Assembly (NCBI GenBank): GCA_903927025.1
Contig: CAIYLG010000035.1
Location: 19,505 to 83,504 of the forward strand
Reading direction: 5' to 3'
DNA length: 64,000 bases
DNA from: an uncultured Armatimonadota bacterium
GTDB taxonomy: Bacteria > Armatimonadota > Fimbriimonadia > Fimbriimonadales > Fimbriimonadaceae
Position numbers and translations under genes: made by a program. Below are positions 8,544 through 18,016 of the stretch, in pieces. A model generated the notes under the pieces. It had not been told where the DNA came from, ran no database searches, and saw nothing but the letters and a program-made list of their open reading frames with translations. Every line of letters starts with the position of its first letter. The first letter of the stretch is position 1.

Positions 8544-9745
8544 GGGAAGAAGTTCAGAGAATCAGCAAGCTTGTGGCGGACGGAAAGCTCAGTCCTGAGG
8601 ACGCCGCGAGCCTCATCGACGCATTTTATGAGTCGGATCGAATCGAAGAGGCAGAGAATGCAGGCGCCGTGCCGCCACCTCCACCTCCTACCGAAGATGT
8701 GAAGAAGTCCGCAAGGGACCCGTTCAAGTCACTCGTGGAGTCCATCGAGAAGATGACGAAGGAAGGGCTTGAGACGGTCGACTGGACCGAAGTTTCCAAG
8801 CACGCTCGGCAGTCGGCAAAGAAGGGTCTTGACCACCTGAAGTCAGGCATCGAAGATCTCAGCAAGGGCAAAGTCAATATGGCGTGGCTGCTCACCAGCG
8901 AGGAGCGAGAAGTCACTCTTCCTCTCACGCTGCCCAACGGAAAGACTTTGAAGATCGAGAATCGATCGGGCGAAGTCAAAGTAGTTGGCGGGTTTGACGT
9001 GGGAAGCGTCAGCGCTCATGCCAGGTTCCGCGGCTCGACCTCGGATGAGGCTAAGGCCAAAGCCGATGCCTACACTCTAATCATCGAGGAAAGCGATCAC
9101 ATCGTTGAGATTCGACAGCCAGACGTCAACGGACTCACAGTTGATATCGAAGTTCAGCTCCCCGGCCACGGCAACGTCAACGTAACCTCGGAATCCGGCA
9201 ACATCCAGTTGGTGGATACCCAGGGCAGCAGCCGCATTGAAGGCAAGTCCGGAAATGTGACGCTGCGCGGCCTTCATGGAATCGTGGAAGTCGTCACGGC
9301 AAGTGGCAATGTCTCGGTGGAAGACACCGAGGGTGCTTCCCTATCGTTGGAAAATCGGTCCGGCAATATTCGGGCAGCGCGCATCAAGGGCAACCTGAAG
9401 GCGCGAACCGCCTCGGGAGACATCACCGTGACCAATAGCAGCGGAAAGGTCATCTCCCTGGAGACTGCCTCTGGAAACGTGACCGTGGACTTGGACGAAC
9501 CGGTAACGGGAACTCTGAATGTGCGAACGGTGGAGGGAGATACGCTGGCAGCCATTCCTGACGGAAGCGACTGCCGAGTCAGCCTCTCGACGCTCCGCGG
9601 TTCGGTGAGCACAGGAATCGAACTCCATGACCGAGCCGGCAGCGAGTCTCGTGTCACGGGACGGATTGGAGAGGGCAATGGCAGCCTCGACATAAGCGCA
9701 GTGTCTGGCAACATCACCATCGAACTCCGCGATCAAGTCTCCTGA
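8540..9745 (+). CDS. DUF4097 family beta-helix protein
   Basis: 401 residues from a TTG that overlaps the stop of the DUF2089 gene (TTGA). Residues 1-30 form a short helical hairpin (KLVADGKLSPEDAASLIDAF) like that at the end of DUF2089 and in related membrane-stress proteins. A proline run (PPPPPP) follows, then a charged linker, then from about residue 120 a series of turns with recurring SGN(V/I) steps every 17-20 residues. This is the DUF4097 repeat, thought to form a right-handed beta helix. No signal peptide or membrane helix is visible, so it may be cytoplasmic. Such DUF2089-DUF4097 pairs recur in envelope-stress type operons of other bacteria; the role here is unknown. Confidence 0.82.
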   Translation: MREEVQRISKLVADGKLSPEDAASLIDAFYESDRIEEAENAGAVPPPPPPTEDVKKSARDPFKSLVESIEKMTKEGLETVDWTEVSKHARQSAKKGLDHLKSGIEDLSKGKVNMAWLLTSEEREVTLPLTLPNGKTLKIENRSGEVKVVGGFDVGSVSAHARFRGSTSDEAKAKADAYTLIIEESDHIVEIRQPDVNGLTVDIEVQLPGHGNVNVTSESGNIQLVDTQGSSRIEGKSGNVTLRGLHGIVEVVTASGNVSVEDTEGASLSLENRSGNIRAARIKGNLKARTASGDITVTNSSGKVISLETASGNVTVDLDEPVTGTLNVRTVEGDTLAAIPDGSDCRVSLSTLRGSVSTGIELHDRAGSESRVTGRIGEGNGSLDISAVSGNITIELRDQVS

Positions 9746-9753
9746 AACGCACC

Positions 9754-9799
9754 AAGTCCCCCATTGGCGCCTTGAATGGCCCAATGGGGGACTTTTTAT
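9754..9799 (+). terminator. Rho-independent terminator of the DUF2089-DUF4097 operon
   Basis: Perfect 14-bp stem AAGTCCCCCATTGG / CCAATGGGGGACTT with a 13-base loop, followed by TTTATT. It ends just at the stop codon of the convergent halogenase-like gene. Confidence 0.9.
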
Positions 9800-11502
9800 T
9801 GGTTTGGCTGGTTCCAGCGAACGTTGGTTTTTCGCCGTTCCAACGGCATGATTGGCGATTCAGGATCGTATGTGGCCGTAATCCAGCCGTCATGGATCAT
9901 TGCCTCCATCACTTCAGGAACCCACGCCATGTGCTGAAGAAAACCGGGATTCGAAGCATTTCGCTGAGCACCCATTCTCAAGATGGCATTGATATCCTGA
10001 AGCCGGTGAGCGTGCTGAAGGGCCAGCATAATCATGCTCACCGCCCCGCCTACCGGTAGCTTGTGGTCCCCACGAACGTATGCCTCGCGCTTGGTGACGG
10101 TTCCATCCTTGTAGATGGCCAATTCCTTTTTCGTCGCACCCTCGAGATTTAAGCGAAGTACGTTGTATGTCTCGAATGGCGATTTCGCATCCAGGTCAGA
10201 GAGGTACTGGCTGCTTTCCATCAGGAAATCGATGGAGTATCCACCGATTCCAAGGCGTGACTCCTGACTGATAAAGCCGCCCTGCGCAAGCCAAGCCCAG
10301 GCCTTATCCGGCGAGAGATCCAAACCAACATTCTTTGCCAGTTCAGAGGTGAACTCCTTGAGTTCCTTGAACTGCGAGTTCGCGGTGTACCAATAGTCCG
10401 CGAACCGAATATGGGTCATGATCCTTTCCCGTTGCCGGCTGTTGAACTGCTGCTTAAGCCAAGCAGCGTCGTTTTGGCCCTTCAGCAGGTCGAGAATGGT
10501 GTAGGCCGCTTCTCTGCCTCCGAGGTGAGTCATCGTCAGTCCGGCAGATAGAATTGGATCTGCAAATCCAGCGCTCTCTCCAACAAGGAACCAGTTCTCA
10601 CCGCAAATTCTGTCGGCCACAAAAGACCAATCCTTGGTCGTTTGAAGGCTCTGCTCGCTGGTTGCGCTCTTCATCAGGGAAACGATCAGCGGATCCTCGG
10701 CGAGTGCCTTTGCGTAGAGTTCGTCCGGCTTTAAACCTGACTTTTTATAGTATTCGGCAGGAACGACGAGGCCAACGCTCGTCCGCGTTGGGCCGATGGG
10801 AATGAACCAGATCCAGCCATATCCAAGGCTCATGATGTAGACCCGGGTTCCACCAACACCAACTTTCACAGCCCATTCCGTGTTCTGCCAGTAGTCCCAG
10901 ATTGCGATGTTGTGGAGAGTCGTCGGAGAGTCTGACTGGACGCCCAGTGCCCGGCGCATGATCCCTGAATGTCCAGATGCGTCAATGTAGTATTTGGCCC
11001 GAATCTGTGATCCGTCGTCAAGGTCCAGATGGTCAACGGAGTCTCCATCCGTGTGAATCTTAACCACCTTGCGAGGCTGAAGCACCTCGCATCCACGCTC
11101 CTTGGCATGATTCAGAAGGATATCGTCGTAAATTGCTCGATCGACTTGAAAGGCAGTCCGCTTGCGCTGGCCCTCAAGCTTTCCGGGACGAGGAAGATCC
11201 TCGAACTGCTCCCCAGTTAGGAAGTCAAAATCCCAAAGCTCGGGGCTCTTGCCCCACCGATAGGTCGCCCCGACCTTGACCGGAAAGTTGGCTGCCTCAA
11301 TCTTGTCCCAGCAGTCCATCTCCTCCAGAATTCCGGTGATAGGCGGCAAAAGGCTCTCGCCAACGTGGTCCCTGGGAAAAGTATCTCGCTCAACAATAAC
11401 CACTCGCAAATCAGGCGCGTACTGCTTGAGAAGTGCTCCTGTTGTGGCTCCGCCCGGGCCGCCCCCGACGATTGCTACATCAAAGTCAAAAGTTAAGCTC
11501 AC
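9796..11502 (-). CDS. Flavin-dependent halogenase-like oxidoreductase, paralogue 1
   Basis: 568 residues. The FAD dinucleotide motif is GGGPGGATTG (residues 13-22) with the acidic strand end VVIVERD. RDHVGESLLPP and the later LVGESAGFADPILSAGL are the paired FAD contacts of the geranylgeranyl-reductase/halogenase superfamily. The halogenase hallmark WxWxIP is present as WIWFIP. PVKVGATYRWG carries a lysine where phenol- and pyrrole-type halogenases have their catalytic Lys. Known enzymes use reduced flavin from a partner reductase, O2 and chloride or bromide to make HOX. No flavin reductase is nearby, and activity is not proven. It is divergent from a small lipoprotein and pseudopilin, an association repeated at 34.5-39.6 kb. 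Confidence 0.85.
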   Translation of the reverse strand: MSLTFDFDVAIVGGGPGGATTGALLKQYAPDLRVVIVERDTFPRDHVGESLLPPITGILEEMDCWDKIEAANFPVKVGATYRWGKSPELWDFDFLTGEQFEDLPRPGKLEGQRKRTAFQVDRAIYDDILLNHAKERGCEVLQPRKVVKIHTDGDSVDHLDLDDGSQIRAKYYIDASGHSGIMRRALGVQSDSPTTLHNIAIWDYWQNTEWAVKVGVGGTRVYIMSLGYGWIWFIPIGPTRTSVGLVVPAEYYKKSGLKPDELYAKALAEDPLIVSLMKSATSEQSLQTTKDWSFVADRICGENWFLVGESAGFADPILSAGLTMTHLGGREAAYTILDLLKGQNDAAWLKQQFNSRQRERIMTHIRFADYWYTANSQFKELKEFTSELAKNVGLDLSPDKAWAWLAQGGFISQESRLGIGGYSIDFLMESSQYLSDLDAKSPFETYNVLRLNLEGATKKELAIYKDGTVTKREAYVRGDHKLPVGGAVSMIMLALQHAHRLQDINAILRMGAQRNASNPGFLQHMAWVPEVMEAMIHDGWITATYDPESPIMPLERRKTNVRWNQPNQ

Positions 11503-12100
11503 TTATGCATTCTATGATGAAGTGTAAGAGTTTACTAGGAGAAAATTCTAAACACCGCTGGTATTTTAGTGTTCCTCACACCATCCCTCAAGCCCCGTTG
11601 ATATTTATTCTTAATCTAGCCTTCATGAATTGAACTTGCAATTCCGGAATGTTGAGGAGATTTCAGTTTCGATCGTTTTTTAACGCATGAGCCGGTTCCT
11701 CTTTTCAGATGCGAAAGCGATCTGTATAATGCGATCCGAGGACCTGCCAACGGAATAAATCATTCGGCCGGAGCCCAAGGACCTCTTCATGCATAGTTGT
11801 CACGGACCTGCGAACGACGTTCGCGGGGACTTTGCTCAGGCTGAGCGAATTGTTGACTCGGTTGACGGACTTTTTTCCGCAACTGCATTCCGTTCTGGAT
11901 TGTCTGCGCCTTCGCGGATACCTCAGCTAGCCAAGCGAAAACGCCAGTAGGCGCCGTACAGCGGACTTGCGCCTGAATTTTGGGCCGGTGCCTGCGTAAC
12001 GCACCCAACCGAGGCGCATCACACTTCGCGAGGCTTATCGCCACTCCTAATTGATTTCGACTTCCGTGCCAATTTCGACGACTCTGCATTACCAATCCCT
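11503..12100. other. Intergenic region upstream of halogenase and lipoprotein genes
   Basis: About 600 bases. The first 230 bases are AT-rich and probably hold the halogenase promoter. The middle holds perfect small hairpins GCGAAC-GAC-GTTCGC (11810-11824) and GCTCAGGCTGAGC (near 11834), of the type scattered through the other gaps. A frame of about 100 codons on the minus strand spans the hairpins and has no protein character. Confidence 0.5.
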
Positions 12101-12292
12101 ATGCCTAATCCATCCAAACCCATCTCTGTTTCGGTTCGTGCGGGAGCCCTCATGCTCCTCGGGGCCGTGACAGTCTTTTTCATCGCGGGCTGCGCGCGCC
12201 AAGCAAATGAAACTGAGCAGAAAGCTACTCAAAAGTTTTATCAGCACAGCGACTCGAAGCCCGATCCGTTCCTGCCCAAGAAGGACGACTAG
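12101..12292 (+). CDS. Small putative lipoprotein upstream of pseudopilin
   Basis: 63 residues: a basic N-terminal region, hydrophobic core (AGALMLLGAVTVFFIAGC) ending in a lipobox-like FIAGC, and a charged tail rich in Lys, Asp and Ser. The Cys at about residue 31 would be lipidated. It sits 64 bases before the pseudopilin gene; a small membrane-anchored gene precedes the second pseudopilin at 35011 too. That repeated order suggests a helper role, but the two small proteins are not obviously homologous. Function unknown. Confidence 0.6.
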   Translation: MPNPSKPISVSVRAGALMLLGAVTVFFIAGCARQANETEQKATQKFYQHSDSKPDPFLPKKDD

Positions 12293-12356
12293 GCCAACGT
12301 TGGCTTAGCTCCAAATTCAATTCTCTCTCGTTAAGTTAATTCTATTGGTTGATATC

Positions 12357-13274
12357 ATGAAAAAAGCCTTTACTCTTATCGAGCTGCTCGTGGTCATAGC
12401 GATCATCGCTATCCTGGCGGCAATCTTGTTCCCAGTCTTCGCCCAAGCCAAAGAGGCCGCCAAGAAGACTGCCTGTCTCAGCAACACCAAGCAGATGGGT
12501 CTTGCCCTTCTGATGTACGGCGGAGACAACGATGACGGTTATCCCACTTGGTCGGACTTTTACGGCCTGTACACCTCCACCACTAACCTGACCACTCGCT
12601 ACAACACGGCGGCAACACTGGCGGCAATGGGTGGATCCAACGGACCTCAGTTTTACTGGGATGCTCACCTTTTGCCCTATGTGAAGGACGGCACACCCCA
12701 GTCAAGCGGATACGGCGGTGTTTGGCACTGCCCGTCTGATCCCAAGCCGCTGTCGCTACGAAGCATGGGACTGAGCCAGTGCTTCACGTACGTCTGCCAG
12801 AGTTCCAGCAGCCTTGCGTACGTATGGCGGAACGCCAATGACGTGGTACGCCCCTCAAATACGATTTTTGCAGGTGATGCGGGTGAAGCTGGAATGATCG
12901 GTCGTCCCCAAAACTTTTTCAGCTACTACGATACGTACAAGCTGAACGGGATTCCCAACACCGCCACAACCGGCACAAGCGATGGCTACTATGATCGCGA
13001 AGCGCCAAATAGACATGGCGGCGGCGGTCTCACTGGTTCGGCCAACTACACTTACTGCGACGGTCACTCCAAGACTCAGCAGCTTGCGAAGACGTTCTAC
13101 TGGCCAACGGGAACACCGCACATTGCCAACAACACCGATAAGGGCCATGCCCGCTGTATCACCGGCAATGTCTGGACAGTCACGGATGCCGAAGCAGCCG
13201 ATCAGGCCTACTATGCCATCTACGTGTACAGCGTTGCCTGTACACTCGACAGCGGCGTTCAGCCGCAGTACTAG
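12357..13274 (+). CDS. Type II pseudopilin-like protein with N-terminal methylation domain
   Basis: 305 residues from the ATG at 12357; a TTG 12 bases upstream would extend the prepilin leader unnaturally. The leader is just MKKA, followed by [18 protein letters not shown], the conserved hydrophobic helix with Glu at position 5. [31 protein letters not shown] follows, the style abundant in Armatimonadota and Planctomycetota. The residue before the cleavage point is Ala, not the usual Gly. The C-terminal body is rich in Gly, Thr, Tyr and Asn, and ends with a YCDGHSK block (the H-X9-DG-like motif of this family). Probably processed by a prepilin peptidase and placed in a pseudopilus or the envelope. 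Confidence 0.88.
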   Translation: MKKAFTLIELLVVIAIIAILAAILFPVFAQAKEAAKKTACLSNTKQMGLALLMYGGDNDDGYPTWSDFYGLYTSTTNLTTRYNTAATLAAMGGSNGPQFYWDAHLLPYVKDGTPQSSGYGGVWHCPSDPKPLSLRSMGLSQCFTYVCQSSSSLAYVWRNANDVVRPSNTIFAGDAGEAGMIGRPQNFFSYYDTYKLNGIPNTATTGTSDGYYDREAPNRHGGGGLTGSANYTYCDGHSKTQQLAKTFYWPTGTPHIANNTDKGHARCITGNVWTVTDAEAADQAYYAIYVYSVACTLDSGVQPQY

Positions 13275-13288
13275 TCCGCAGGACTGTA

Positions 13289-13327
13289 GCAGACGACCCT
13301 CCTGAATTCTCCAGGAGGGTCGTCTGC
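13289..13327 (+). terminator. Strong hairpin after pseudopilin gene
   Basis: Perfect 16-bp inverted repeat GCAGACGACCCTCCTG / CAGGAGGGTCGTCTGC with a 7-base loop, 15 bases after the pseudopilin stop. The following ATTTC is only weakly T-rich. Most likely a transcription terminator that separates the pseudopilin from the sulfotransferase gene. Confidence 0.8.
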
Positions 13328-13362
13328 ATTTCAGAATGTCGTTTAAGCATCATGGATGAGAC

Positions 13363-14727
13363 ATGGCATCGGCAGATATGTCTGGCGAACAGGTGACGCG
13401 ACATCTCGCGCTAGCCCAGAGGGCCTTTGAACAAGGTGCGACTGGCACCGCAGAGGCCAACTTTCGCTGTGCTGTTCAACTTTCGCCTGGCCACGCAGAG
13501 GCGAGGTTTGGATTGGCACTCGCTCTCTCGAAAGCGGAAAAGCACTCCGAAAGCATCGAACATCTGCTTGAGTCCCTTTCGATCCAGCCAAACAATCCGA
13601 CGGGTTGGATCCTGCTGAGCAGTCTCTTCCAGCGCTCAGGAAACTTTGAGGATGCTATTCAAGCGAGCAAGAGGGCGTCCGAACTCGCACCCACCTTGTC
13701 CCGACCGCTGGTCGATATCACCGCCTGCCGAAAAGTGACGGATCTCGATCAGCCGCTGATTGCCTCCCTTGAAGCGATGGCGAATGACCAGGGTAGGACC
13801 GCTGGGGAGAGAATCAGCATCGAATATGCGCTTGGAAAGGCTAGGCTTGACCTCAAACAAGCCGAATCAGCCATCTGGCACTTCAACACTGCAAACAAAT
13901 TGGGAAGCCAACTCGTTTCCCCGCACGAACGCTATCGCACCGAAGCTGAATCTGAAGCAGCAGAGGCCGTAATCCAGCGATTCACACCTTCATTTCTAGA
14001 GCAGTTCAGCGGCTCAGGATCTGATTCTGAGCTCCCAGTTTTCATCGTGGGCATGATTCGGTCGGGGACCACTCTGTTGGACGCGATGTTGGCTAGCCAC
14101 CCCCTCATTGGCTCGGCCGGGGAGCTTCGATTTTGGGAGGAACGGGCCACCGGCCTTTTGACGCGAGCCTATCGCGGCAATCTCCAGTCTGCGGATATTC
14201 GGCAGGCGGCCGATGAATTCAGGAGGCTCCTGAGAAGCTCAAGCTATGCCTCCAAACGGGTTATCGACAAGATGCCGGTGAACTACCAGCACGTGGGTCT
14301 CATTCGCATGGCATTCCCCAACGCGAGGTTCATTCACTGCAAACGGCATCCGGTGGACACCTGTCTTTCCATCTTCTTCACCGACTTCGGTCCGGAGCCA
14401 CCGCGGTTCGCGTTCAGCCGTCCCTCCATCGTTCACGCCTACCGAACCTATCAGCGGTTTATGGAACATTGGAAGTGCGTGGTGCCAGCCGATCGAATCC
14501 AAGAAGTGAACTACTCAGACCTGATTCTCAATCGCGAAGAGACCCTCCATGACCTGATCCAGTTTCTGGAGTTGGAGTGGAATGAAGACGTGCTCCATCA
14601 CGAAAACTCCTCTGCGCCCATCCAAACTCCCAGCCGCTGGCAGGCGCGACAGCCGGTTTACAGCTCGTCTCTGGATCGCTGGAAGCAGTTTGAGCCCTGG
14701 TTAGAAGAATTCAGCGAACTCTTGTAA
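13363..14727 (+). CDS. TPR-repeat sulfotransferase family protein
   Basis: 454 residues. Residues 10-200 are helical tetratricopeptide-type repeats (for example HAEARFGLALALSKAEKHSESIEHLLESL). The sulfotransferase domain follows: VGMIRSGTTLLDAMLASHP around residue 230 is the 5-prime phosphosulfate-binding loop for PAPS, and FIHCKRHPVDTCLS is the 3-prime phosphate-binding strand and helix. Family members transfer sulfate to proteins, peptides or sugars; TPR versions often act on proteins. No signal or membrane segment. It follows the pseudopilin with a strong hairpin between, so it may have its own promoter. The acceptor is unknown. Confidence 0.88.
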   Translation: MASADMSGEQVTRHLALAQRAFEQGATGTAEANFRCAVQLSPGHAEARFGLALALSKAEKHSESIEHLLESLSIQPNNPTGWILLSSLFQRSGNFEDAIQASKRASELAPTLSRPLVDITACRKVTDLDQPLIASLEAMANDQGRTAGERISIEYALGKARLDLKQAESAIWHFNTANKLGSQLVSPHERYRTEAESEAAEAVIQRFTPSFLEQFSGSGSDSELPVFIVGMIRSGTTLLDAMLASHPLIGSAGELRFWEERATGLLTRAYRGNLQSADIRQAADEFRRLLRSSSYASKRVIDKMPVNYQHVGLIRMAFPNARFIHCKRHPVDTCLSIFFTDFGPEPPRFAFSRPSIVHAYRTYQRFMEHWKCVVPADRIQEVNYSDLILNREETLHDLIQFLELEWNEDVLHHENSSAPIQTPSRWQARQPVYSSSLDRWKQFEPWLEEFSELL

Positions 14728-14783
14728 TCCTGAACCCAACGTTGGCACCTCCTAGAGGGAAATTGGTAGGATGATGGTCATCC

Positions 14784-15248
14784 ATGCGCTACTGGCTGAT
14801 GAAATCGGAACCTGACTCTTACTCGATTGATGACCTTGCCGCAAAGAGCCCCGCAATGTGGGAGGGATGCCGCAACTACACAGTAAGGAACTTCTTCAGG
14901 GACTCCATGAGCGTTGGAGACATGGCGTTCTTCTACAACTCAAACTCGAATCCAAGCGGGATTGCGGGCCTCATGCGGATTGTGAGCGAGGCGTATCCGG
15001 ACCCCACACAGTTTGACCCTAGTAGCCACTACTTCGACGCTAAGAGTCCGATGGACGCGCCTCGCTGGCTGCTCCGCGACGTTGCTTTCGTTCAAAAATT
15101 CGACCGAGTGATTTCACTGGCAGAGCTTCGAGAAATCCCTGGCCTTCAGGGAATGGAAGTTGTGAAGAGAGGTCAGCGACTCAGCGTTCTTCCTGTCACC
15201 GAGGCTGAATGGCAGATCATCATGGAGCTACCCGGACTCGGCGGCTAG
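14784..15248 (+). CDS. EVE domain protein
   Basis: 154 residues, a full single-domain EVE protein (PUA-like fold). Diagnostic features are the start YWLMKSEPDSYSIDDL, W-EGCRNYTVRNFFRDSM, GDMAFFYNSN and GIAGLMRI. In the family this pocket binds modified bases such as methylcytosine derivatives, and stand-alone EVE proteins of the thymocyte nuclear protein 1 (THYN1) type are widespread in bacteria. No restriction or modification gene is adjacent. Its end overlaps the 3-prime end of the convergent gene at 15228 by 21 bases. Confidence 0.92.
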   Translation: MRYWLMKSEPDSYSIDDLAAKSPAMWEGCRNYTVRNFFRDSMSVGDMAFFYNSNSNPSGIAGLMRIVSEAYPDPTQFDPSSHYFDAKSPMDAPRWLLRDVAFVQKFDRVISLAELREIPGLQGMEVVKRGQRLSVLPVTEAEWQIIMELPGLGG

Positions 15249-15890
15249 AACTTCCCTAAGCGTCCTGACGTTCATGCCCACAGCCGCGGCCAGTTCTAGC
15301 AGTTCCCGCAGGTGGGACAGCTTAGGGTCTAGGCGAGCAAGCACCTGGGGCCGCACCACCAGCGTGAGCCCACGGTTGCGGCTAGCCGCCTCTCGAAGCT
15401 GAGTTTTCGTGGAATCGGCCCAGCTTCGAGAACTCATGCCGGTTCGCACCACCTCCCTCACCGGTTTCCCTTCGACAGGAAACAATCGCAATCCCGCTGG
15501 GACCGGCCCAGGCGGGCCGCTCACAAACTTGAGTTGGTCGATTCCTTCAAACGGTCCAACCGACTCTGGCCAGGCAGACCTGAGCGCGAAACCAAGCGGT
15601 GAATGACCAAGGCTGGCAAACTCTTGCAGCGCTTCAGCGTACCGGGCTCCCGGCACTTCCGGATGCTTGCAGAACCAGTCCAAGTCGTGACCATCGTTGA
15701 GCACCGCATCGGCCGCTGCTGGAAAAGCTCGAAGGACCCGGTTAGACGCGAAGAAGTGAAACTTGAACCCGGTATACCGGGCAAGTTCGAGGATTCTGAG
15801 GACGACCGCGGGCTCACCATGGCCAAACTCCTTCGCGTCCGGAGTGTCCCAAGGGACATAGTCCAGATCAATCCGCAGGCAAAAGAACAT
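15228..15890 (-). CDS. Polysaccharide-deacetylase-like (NodB-fold) protein
   Basis: 220 residues. The start MFFCLRIDLDYVPWD looks like the first strand of a NodB-type barrel (DxD for metal), followed by FKFHFFASNRV and the motif HDLDWFCKHPE, resembling the H-x3-H-type second metal motif. Motifs are only partly canonical, so this may be a diverged or non-catalytic member. No signal peptide. It begins 7 bases after pgk stops and so is in one transcript with it. Function not established. Confidence 0.55.
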   Translation of the reverse strand: MFFCLRIDLDYVPWDTPDAKEFGHGEPAVVLRILELARYTGFKFHFFASNRVLRAFPAAADAVLNDGHDLDWFCKHPEVPGARYAEALQEFASLGHSPLGFALRSAWPESVGPFEGIDQLKFVSGPPGPVPAGLRLFPVEGKPVREVVRTGMSSRSWADSTKTQLREAASRNRGLTLVVRPQVLARLDPKLSHLRELLELAAAVGMNVRTLREVLAAESG

Positions 15891-15897
15891 TCCGCTC

Positions 15898-17076
15898 TTA
15901 GCCCTTGTCTTGAAGTGCGGCGATTCCTGGAAGCTCCCTGCCCTCCAAGAACTCTAGGCTGGCGCCTCCGCCGGTACTCACGTGGCTCATCCGTTCGGCA
16001 AGTCCAAACTTCTCTACTGCTGCCGCCGAATCACCGCCGCCAACAATGGAAAGACAGTCGCTGTCCGCAAGCGCCTGAGCCACAGCTCGGGTGCCGCTCT
16101 CAAATGGAAGCATCTCAAAGACTCCCATGGGGCCGTTCCAAAGTGCCGTGCCAGAAGACTTGATAATCTCTGAGAAAAGAGCTTGAGACGCGGGGCCAAT
16201 GTCTGCGCCGATGGTTCCCGCAGGAATCTTGTCGACGGTTACAACGGTTGTCTTGGCATCCGGTGACAGTGTTTCCGACACCACGATATCCACTGGCAGG
16301 GCAATCTTATCGGGGTGCTCAGCGAGAAGGCGTCCTGCGTATTCGAGGCTCGATTCGTCAAGGAGGGACTTTCCAATTTCAAATCCCTGAGCCTTTAGGA
16401 AGGTGAAGACCATACCGCCTCCAACCAAAAGGCGATCCACCTTTGGCAGAAGATTGTCGATGAGGGCAATTTTGTCTTTAACCTTGCTGCCGCCCATGAT
16501 GGCTATGAACGGCTTTCTCGGATCTTCAACTGCTTGCCCCAGATACTCGATCTCCTTCTGAATAAGGAATCCGGCAACTCCTGGCAGGATGTGGGCAACC
16601 CCTTCGGTGGAAGCATGGGCGCGGTGGGCGGTGCCAAAGGCGTCGTTCACGTAGATTTCTGCTAATGCAGCCAGCCTGGCGGCGAACTCGGGATCGTTCT
16701 TTTCCTCTTCTGGATGAAAGCGCACGTTCTCCAGCAAAAGGACGTCGCCAGGCTCCGCCAAGTCGATGAGGTTTTTGACGTCGCCCCCAATGCAGTCTGG
16801 AAGCAGCGGAACCTGCTTTCCGAGCAGTTCGGTCAACCGTGTCGCTACGGGCTGGAGCGTGAACTCAGGAGTCACTCCCTTGGGGCGGCCGAGGTGGCTC
16901 GCAAGAATGACGATAGCTCCCTCATCCACTAGATATTCGATCGTAGGCAGAGCGCCGGTAATTCGTCTGTCATCCGTGATTGTTGATCCATCTAGGGGCA
17001 CATTAAAATCGCACCGCACTAGGACCCGCTTTCCCTTCACGTCGATGTCTCGCACCGTTTTCTTATTCAATCCCAT
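15898..17076 (-). CDS. pgk: Phosphoglycerate kinase
   Basis: 392 residues, normal length. The N-terminal [42 protein letters not shown] and the C-terminal [14 protein letters not shown] and [13 protein letters not shown] blocks are unmistakable. It transfers phosphate between 1,3-bisphosphoglycerate and ADP in glycolysis and gluconeogenesis, in the cytoplasm. The ATG at 17076 gives the canonical [18 protein letters not shown] start. A NodB-like gene follows 7 bases downstream. Upstream, 45 bases separate it from the divergent site-2 protease gene. Confidence 0.98.
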   Translation of the reverse strand: MGLNKKTVRDIDVKGKRVLVRCDFNVPLDGSTITDDRRITGALPTIEYLVDEGAIVILASHLGRPKGVTPEFTLQPVATRLTELLGKQVPLLPDCIGGDVKNLIDLAEPGDVLLLENVRFHPEEEKNDPEFAARLAALAEIYVNDAFGTAHRAHASTEGVAHILPGVAGFLIQKEIEYLGQAVEDPRKPFIAIMGGSKVKDKIALIDNLLPKVDRLLVGGGMVFTFLKAQGFEIGKSLLDESSLEYAGRLLAEHPDKIALPVDIVVSETLSPDAKTTVVTVDKIPAGTIGADIGPASQALFSEIIKSSGTALWNGPMGVFEMLPFESGTRAVAQALADSDCLSIVGGGDSAAAVEKFGLAERMSHVSTGGGASLEFLEGRELPGIAALQDKG

Positions 17077-17121
17077 TCTCTTGAGTCTACCGGGCAGAGA
17101 TCGGCGTAGAATCGTTACCCA

Positions 17122-18012
17122 ATGGACATTGAGCCGCCACCGATTCTAACGGGGCTTCGTGGCCCCGAAGGGCAAGCCCCACCACCCCCTCCGTCTCCAC
17201 CGAAAGCATCGAACAAGAAGAAGGGCCCGCTAGGAGCAGTGATGGCCGCGCTCGCCGCCGGTTGGAAGTTCATCCTTCCAGCCCTAAAACTGCTTAAGGG
17301 AGGCAAATTCCTGCTCACTGGAGTCACGATGCTGGTCAGCATTGGCGTGTACTCCATCCGATTTGGGTGGAAATTCGCCATGGGCTTCGTCCTGTGCATC
17401 TTCGTGCATGAGATGGGGCATGTCCTGATGGCGAAAAAGCAGGGTGTTCCGGTCACGGCTCCGATCTTCATTCCCTTCTTCGGCGCGCTGATTTTGCAAA
17501 AGAAGTGGGCGTCCACCGCTTGGGGTGAAGCACTCATCGGGATCGGCGGCCCTATCGGGGGCGGGCTATCTGCCTTCGCCTGCTGGGCAATCTACTTGGC
17601 CACTGGCAATCCGCTCTTTCTGGCCCTTGCCTACTTTGCCTTCTTTATGAATTTGTTTAACTTAACACCCATATTTCCGCTTGATGGCGGTTGGATCGTT
17701 GGGGCGATCTCTCCCTACCTATGGGTTGGAGGCTTAGTAATCTTCGCTGGCTTGGCGATCACCCGAGTAGTCACGAGTCCCTTGATCTGGCTGCTCATCA
17801 TAATATCCTTGCCGCATGTTTGGAGTGCACTCAAAGCAGGCAAAGCATATCCAGGTGCCCTGGAAACAACGAAGCAGCAAAAGCTCCTGATGGGCGCCTG
17901 CTATCTGTCTCTGTGCGGGGTTCTGGTCGCTGGAATGGTGGTTACAGAGACTGAGCTTCACACACTCATGCCTCGTCGGACGACTTCCAGGGCTCCCGTA
18001 CAGGCACAATAG
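17122..18012 (+). CDS. Site-2 protease (M50) family membrane metalloprotease
   Basis: 296 residues. After a proline-rich cytoplasmic N-terminus (PPPPSPPKAS) come hydrophobic segments, then HEMGHVLMA (about residue 97, zinc site with catalytic Glu), and FPLDGGWIVG (about residue 190), the third zinc ligand motif LDGG typical of rhomboid-like M50 SREBP-type proteases. Several further membrane helices follow. Likely cleaves transmembrane substrates inside the bilayer; no partner such as an anti-sigma factor is next to it. Divergent from pgk and convergent with the porin-like gene. Confidence 0.9.
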   Translation: MDIEPPPILTGLRGPEGQAPPPPPSPPKASNKKKGPLGAVMAALAAGWKFILPALKLLKGGKFLLTGVTMLVSIGVYSIRFGWKFAMGFVLCIFVHEMGHVLMAKKQGVPVTAPIFIPFFGALILQKKWASTAWGEALIGIGGPIGGGLSAFACWAIYLATGNPLFLALAYFAFFMNLFNLTPIFPLDGGWIVGAISPYLWVGGLVIFAGLAITRVVTSPLIWLLIIISLPHVWSALKAGKAYPGALETTKQQKLLMGACYLSLCGVLVAGMVVTETELHTLMPRRTTSRAPVQAQ

Positions 18013-18016
18013 CGGC

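Noticed and set aside
11787..12095. 102-codon minus-strand frame before the lipoprotein gene
   Set aside because: Composed of hairpin-derived sequence, no family, very basic and low in hydrophobic pattern.
13428..13500. Pseudopilin and sulfotransferase as one operon
   Set aside because: A 16-bp perfect hairpin at 13289-13327 lies between them, so a separate transcript is more likely.
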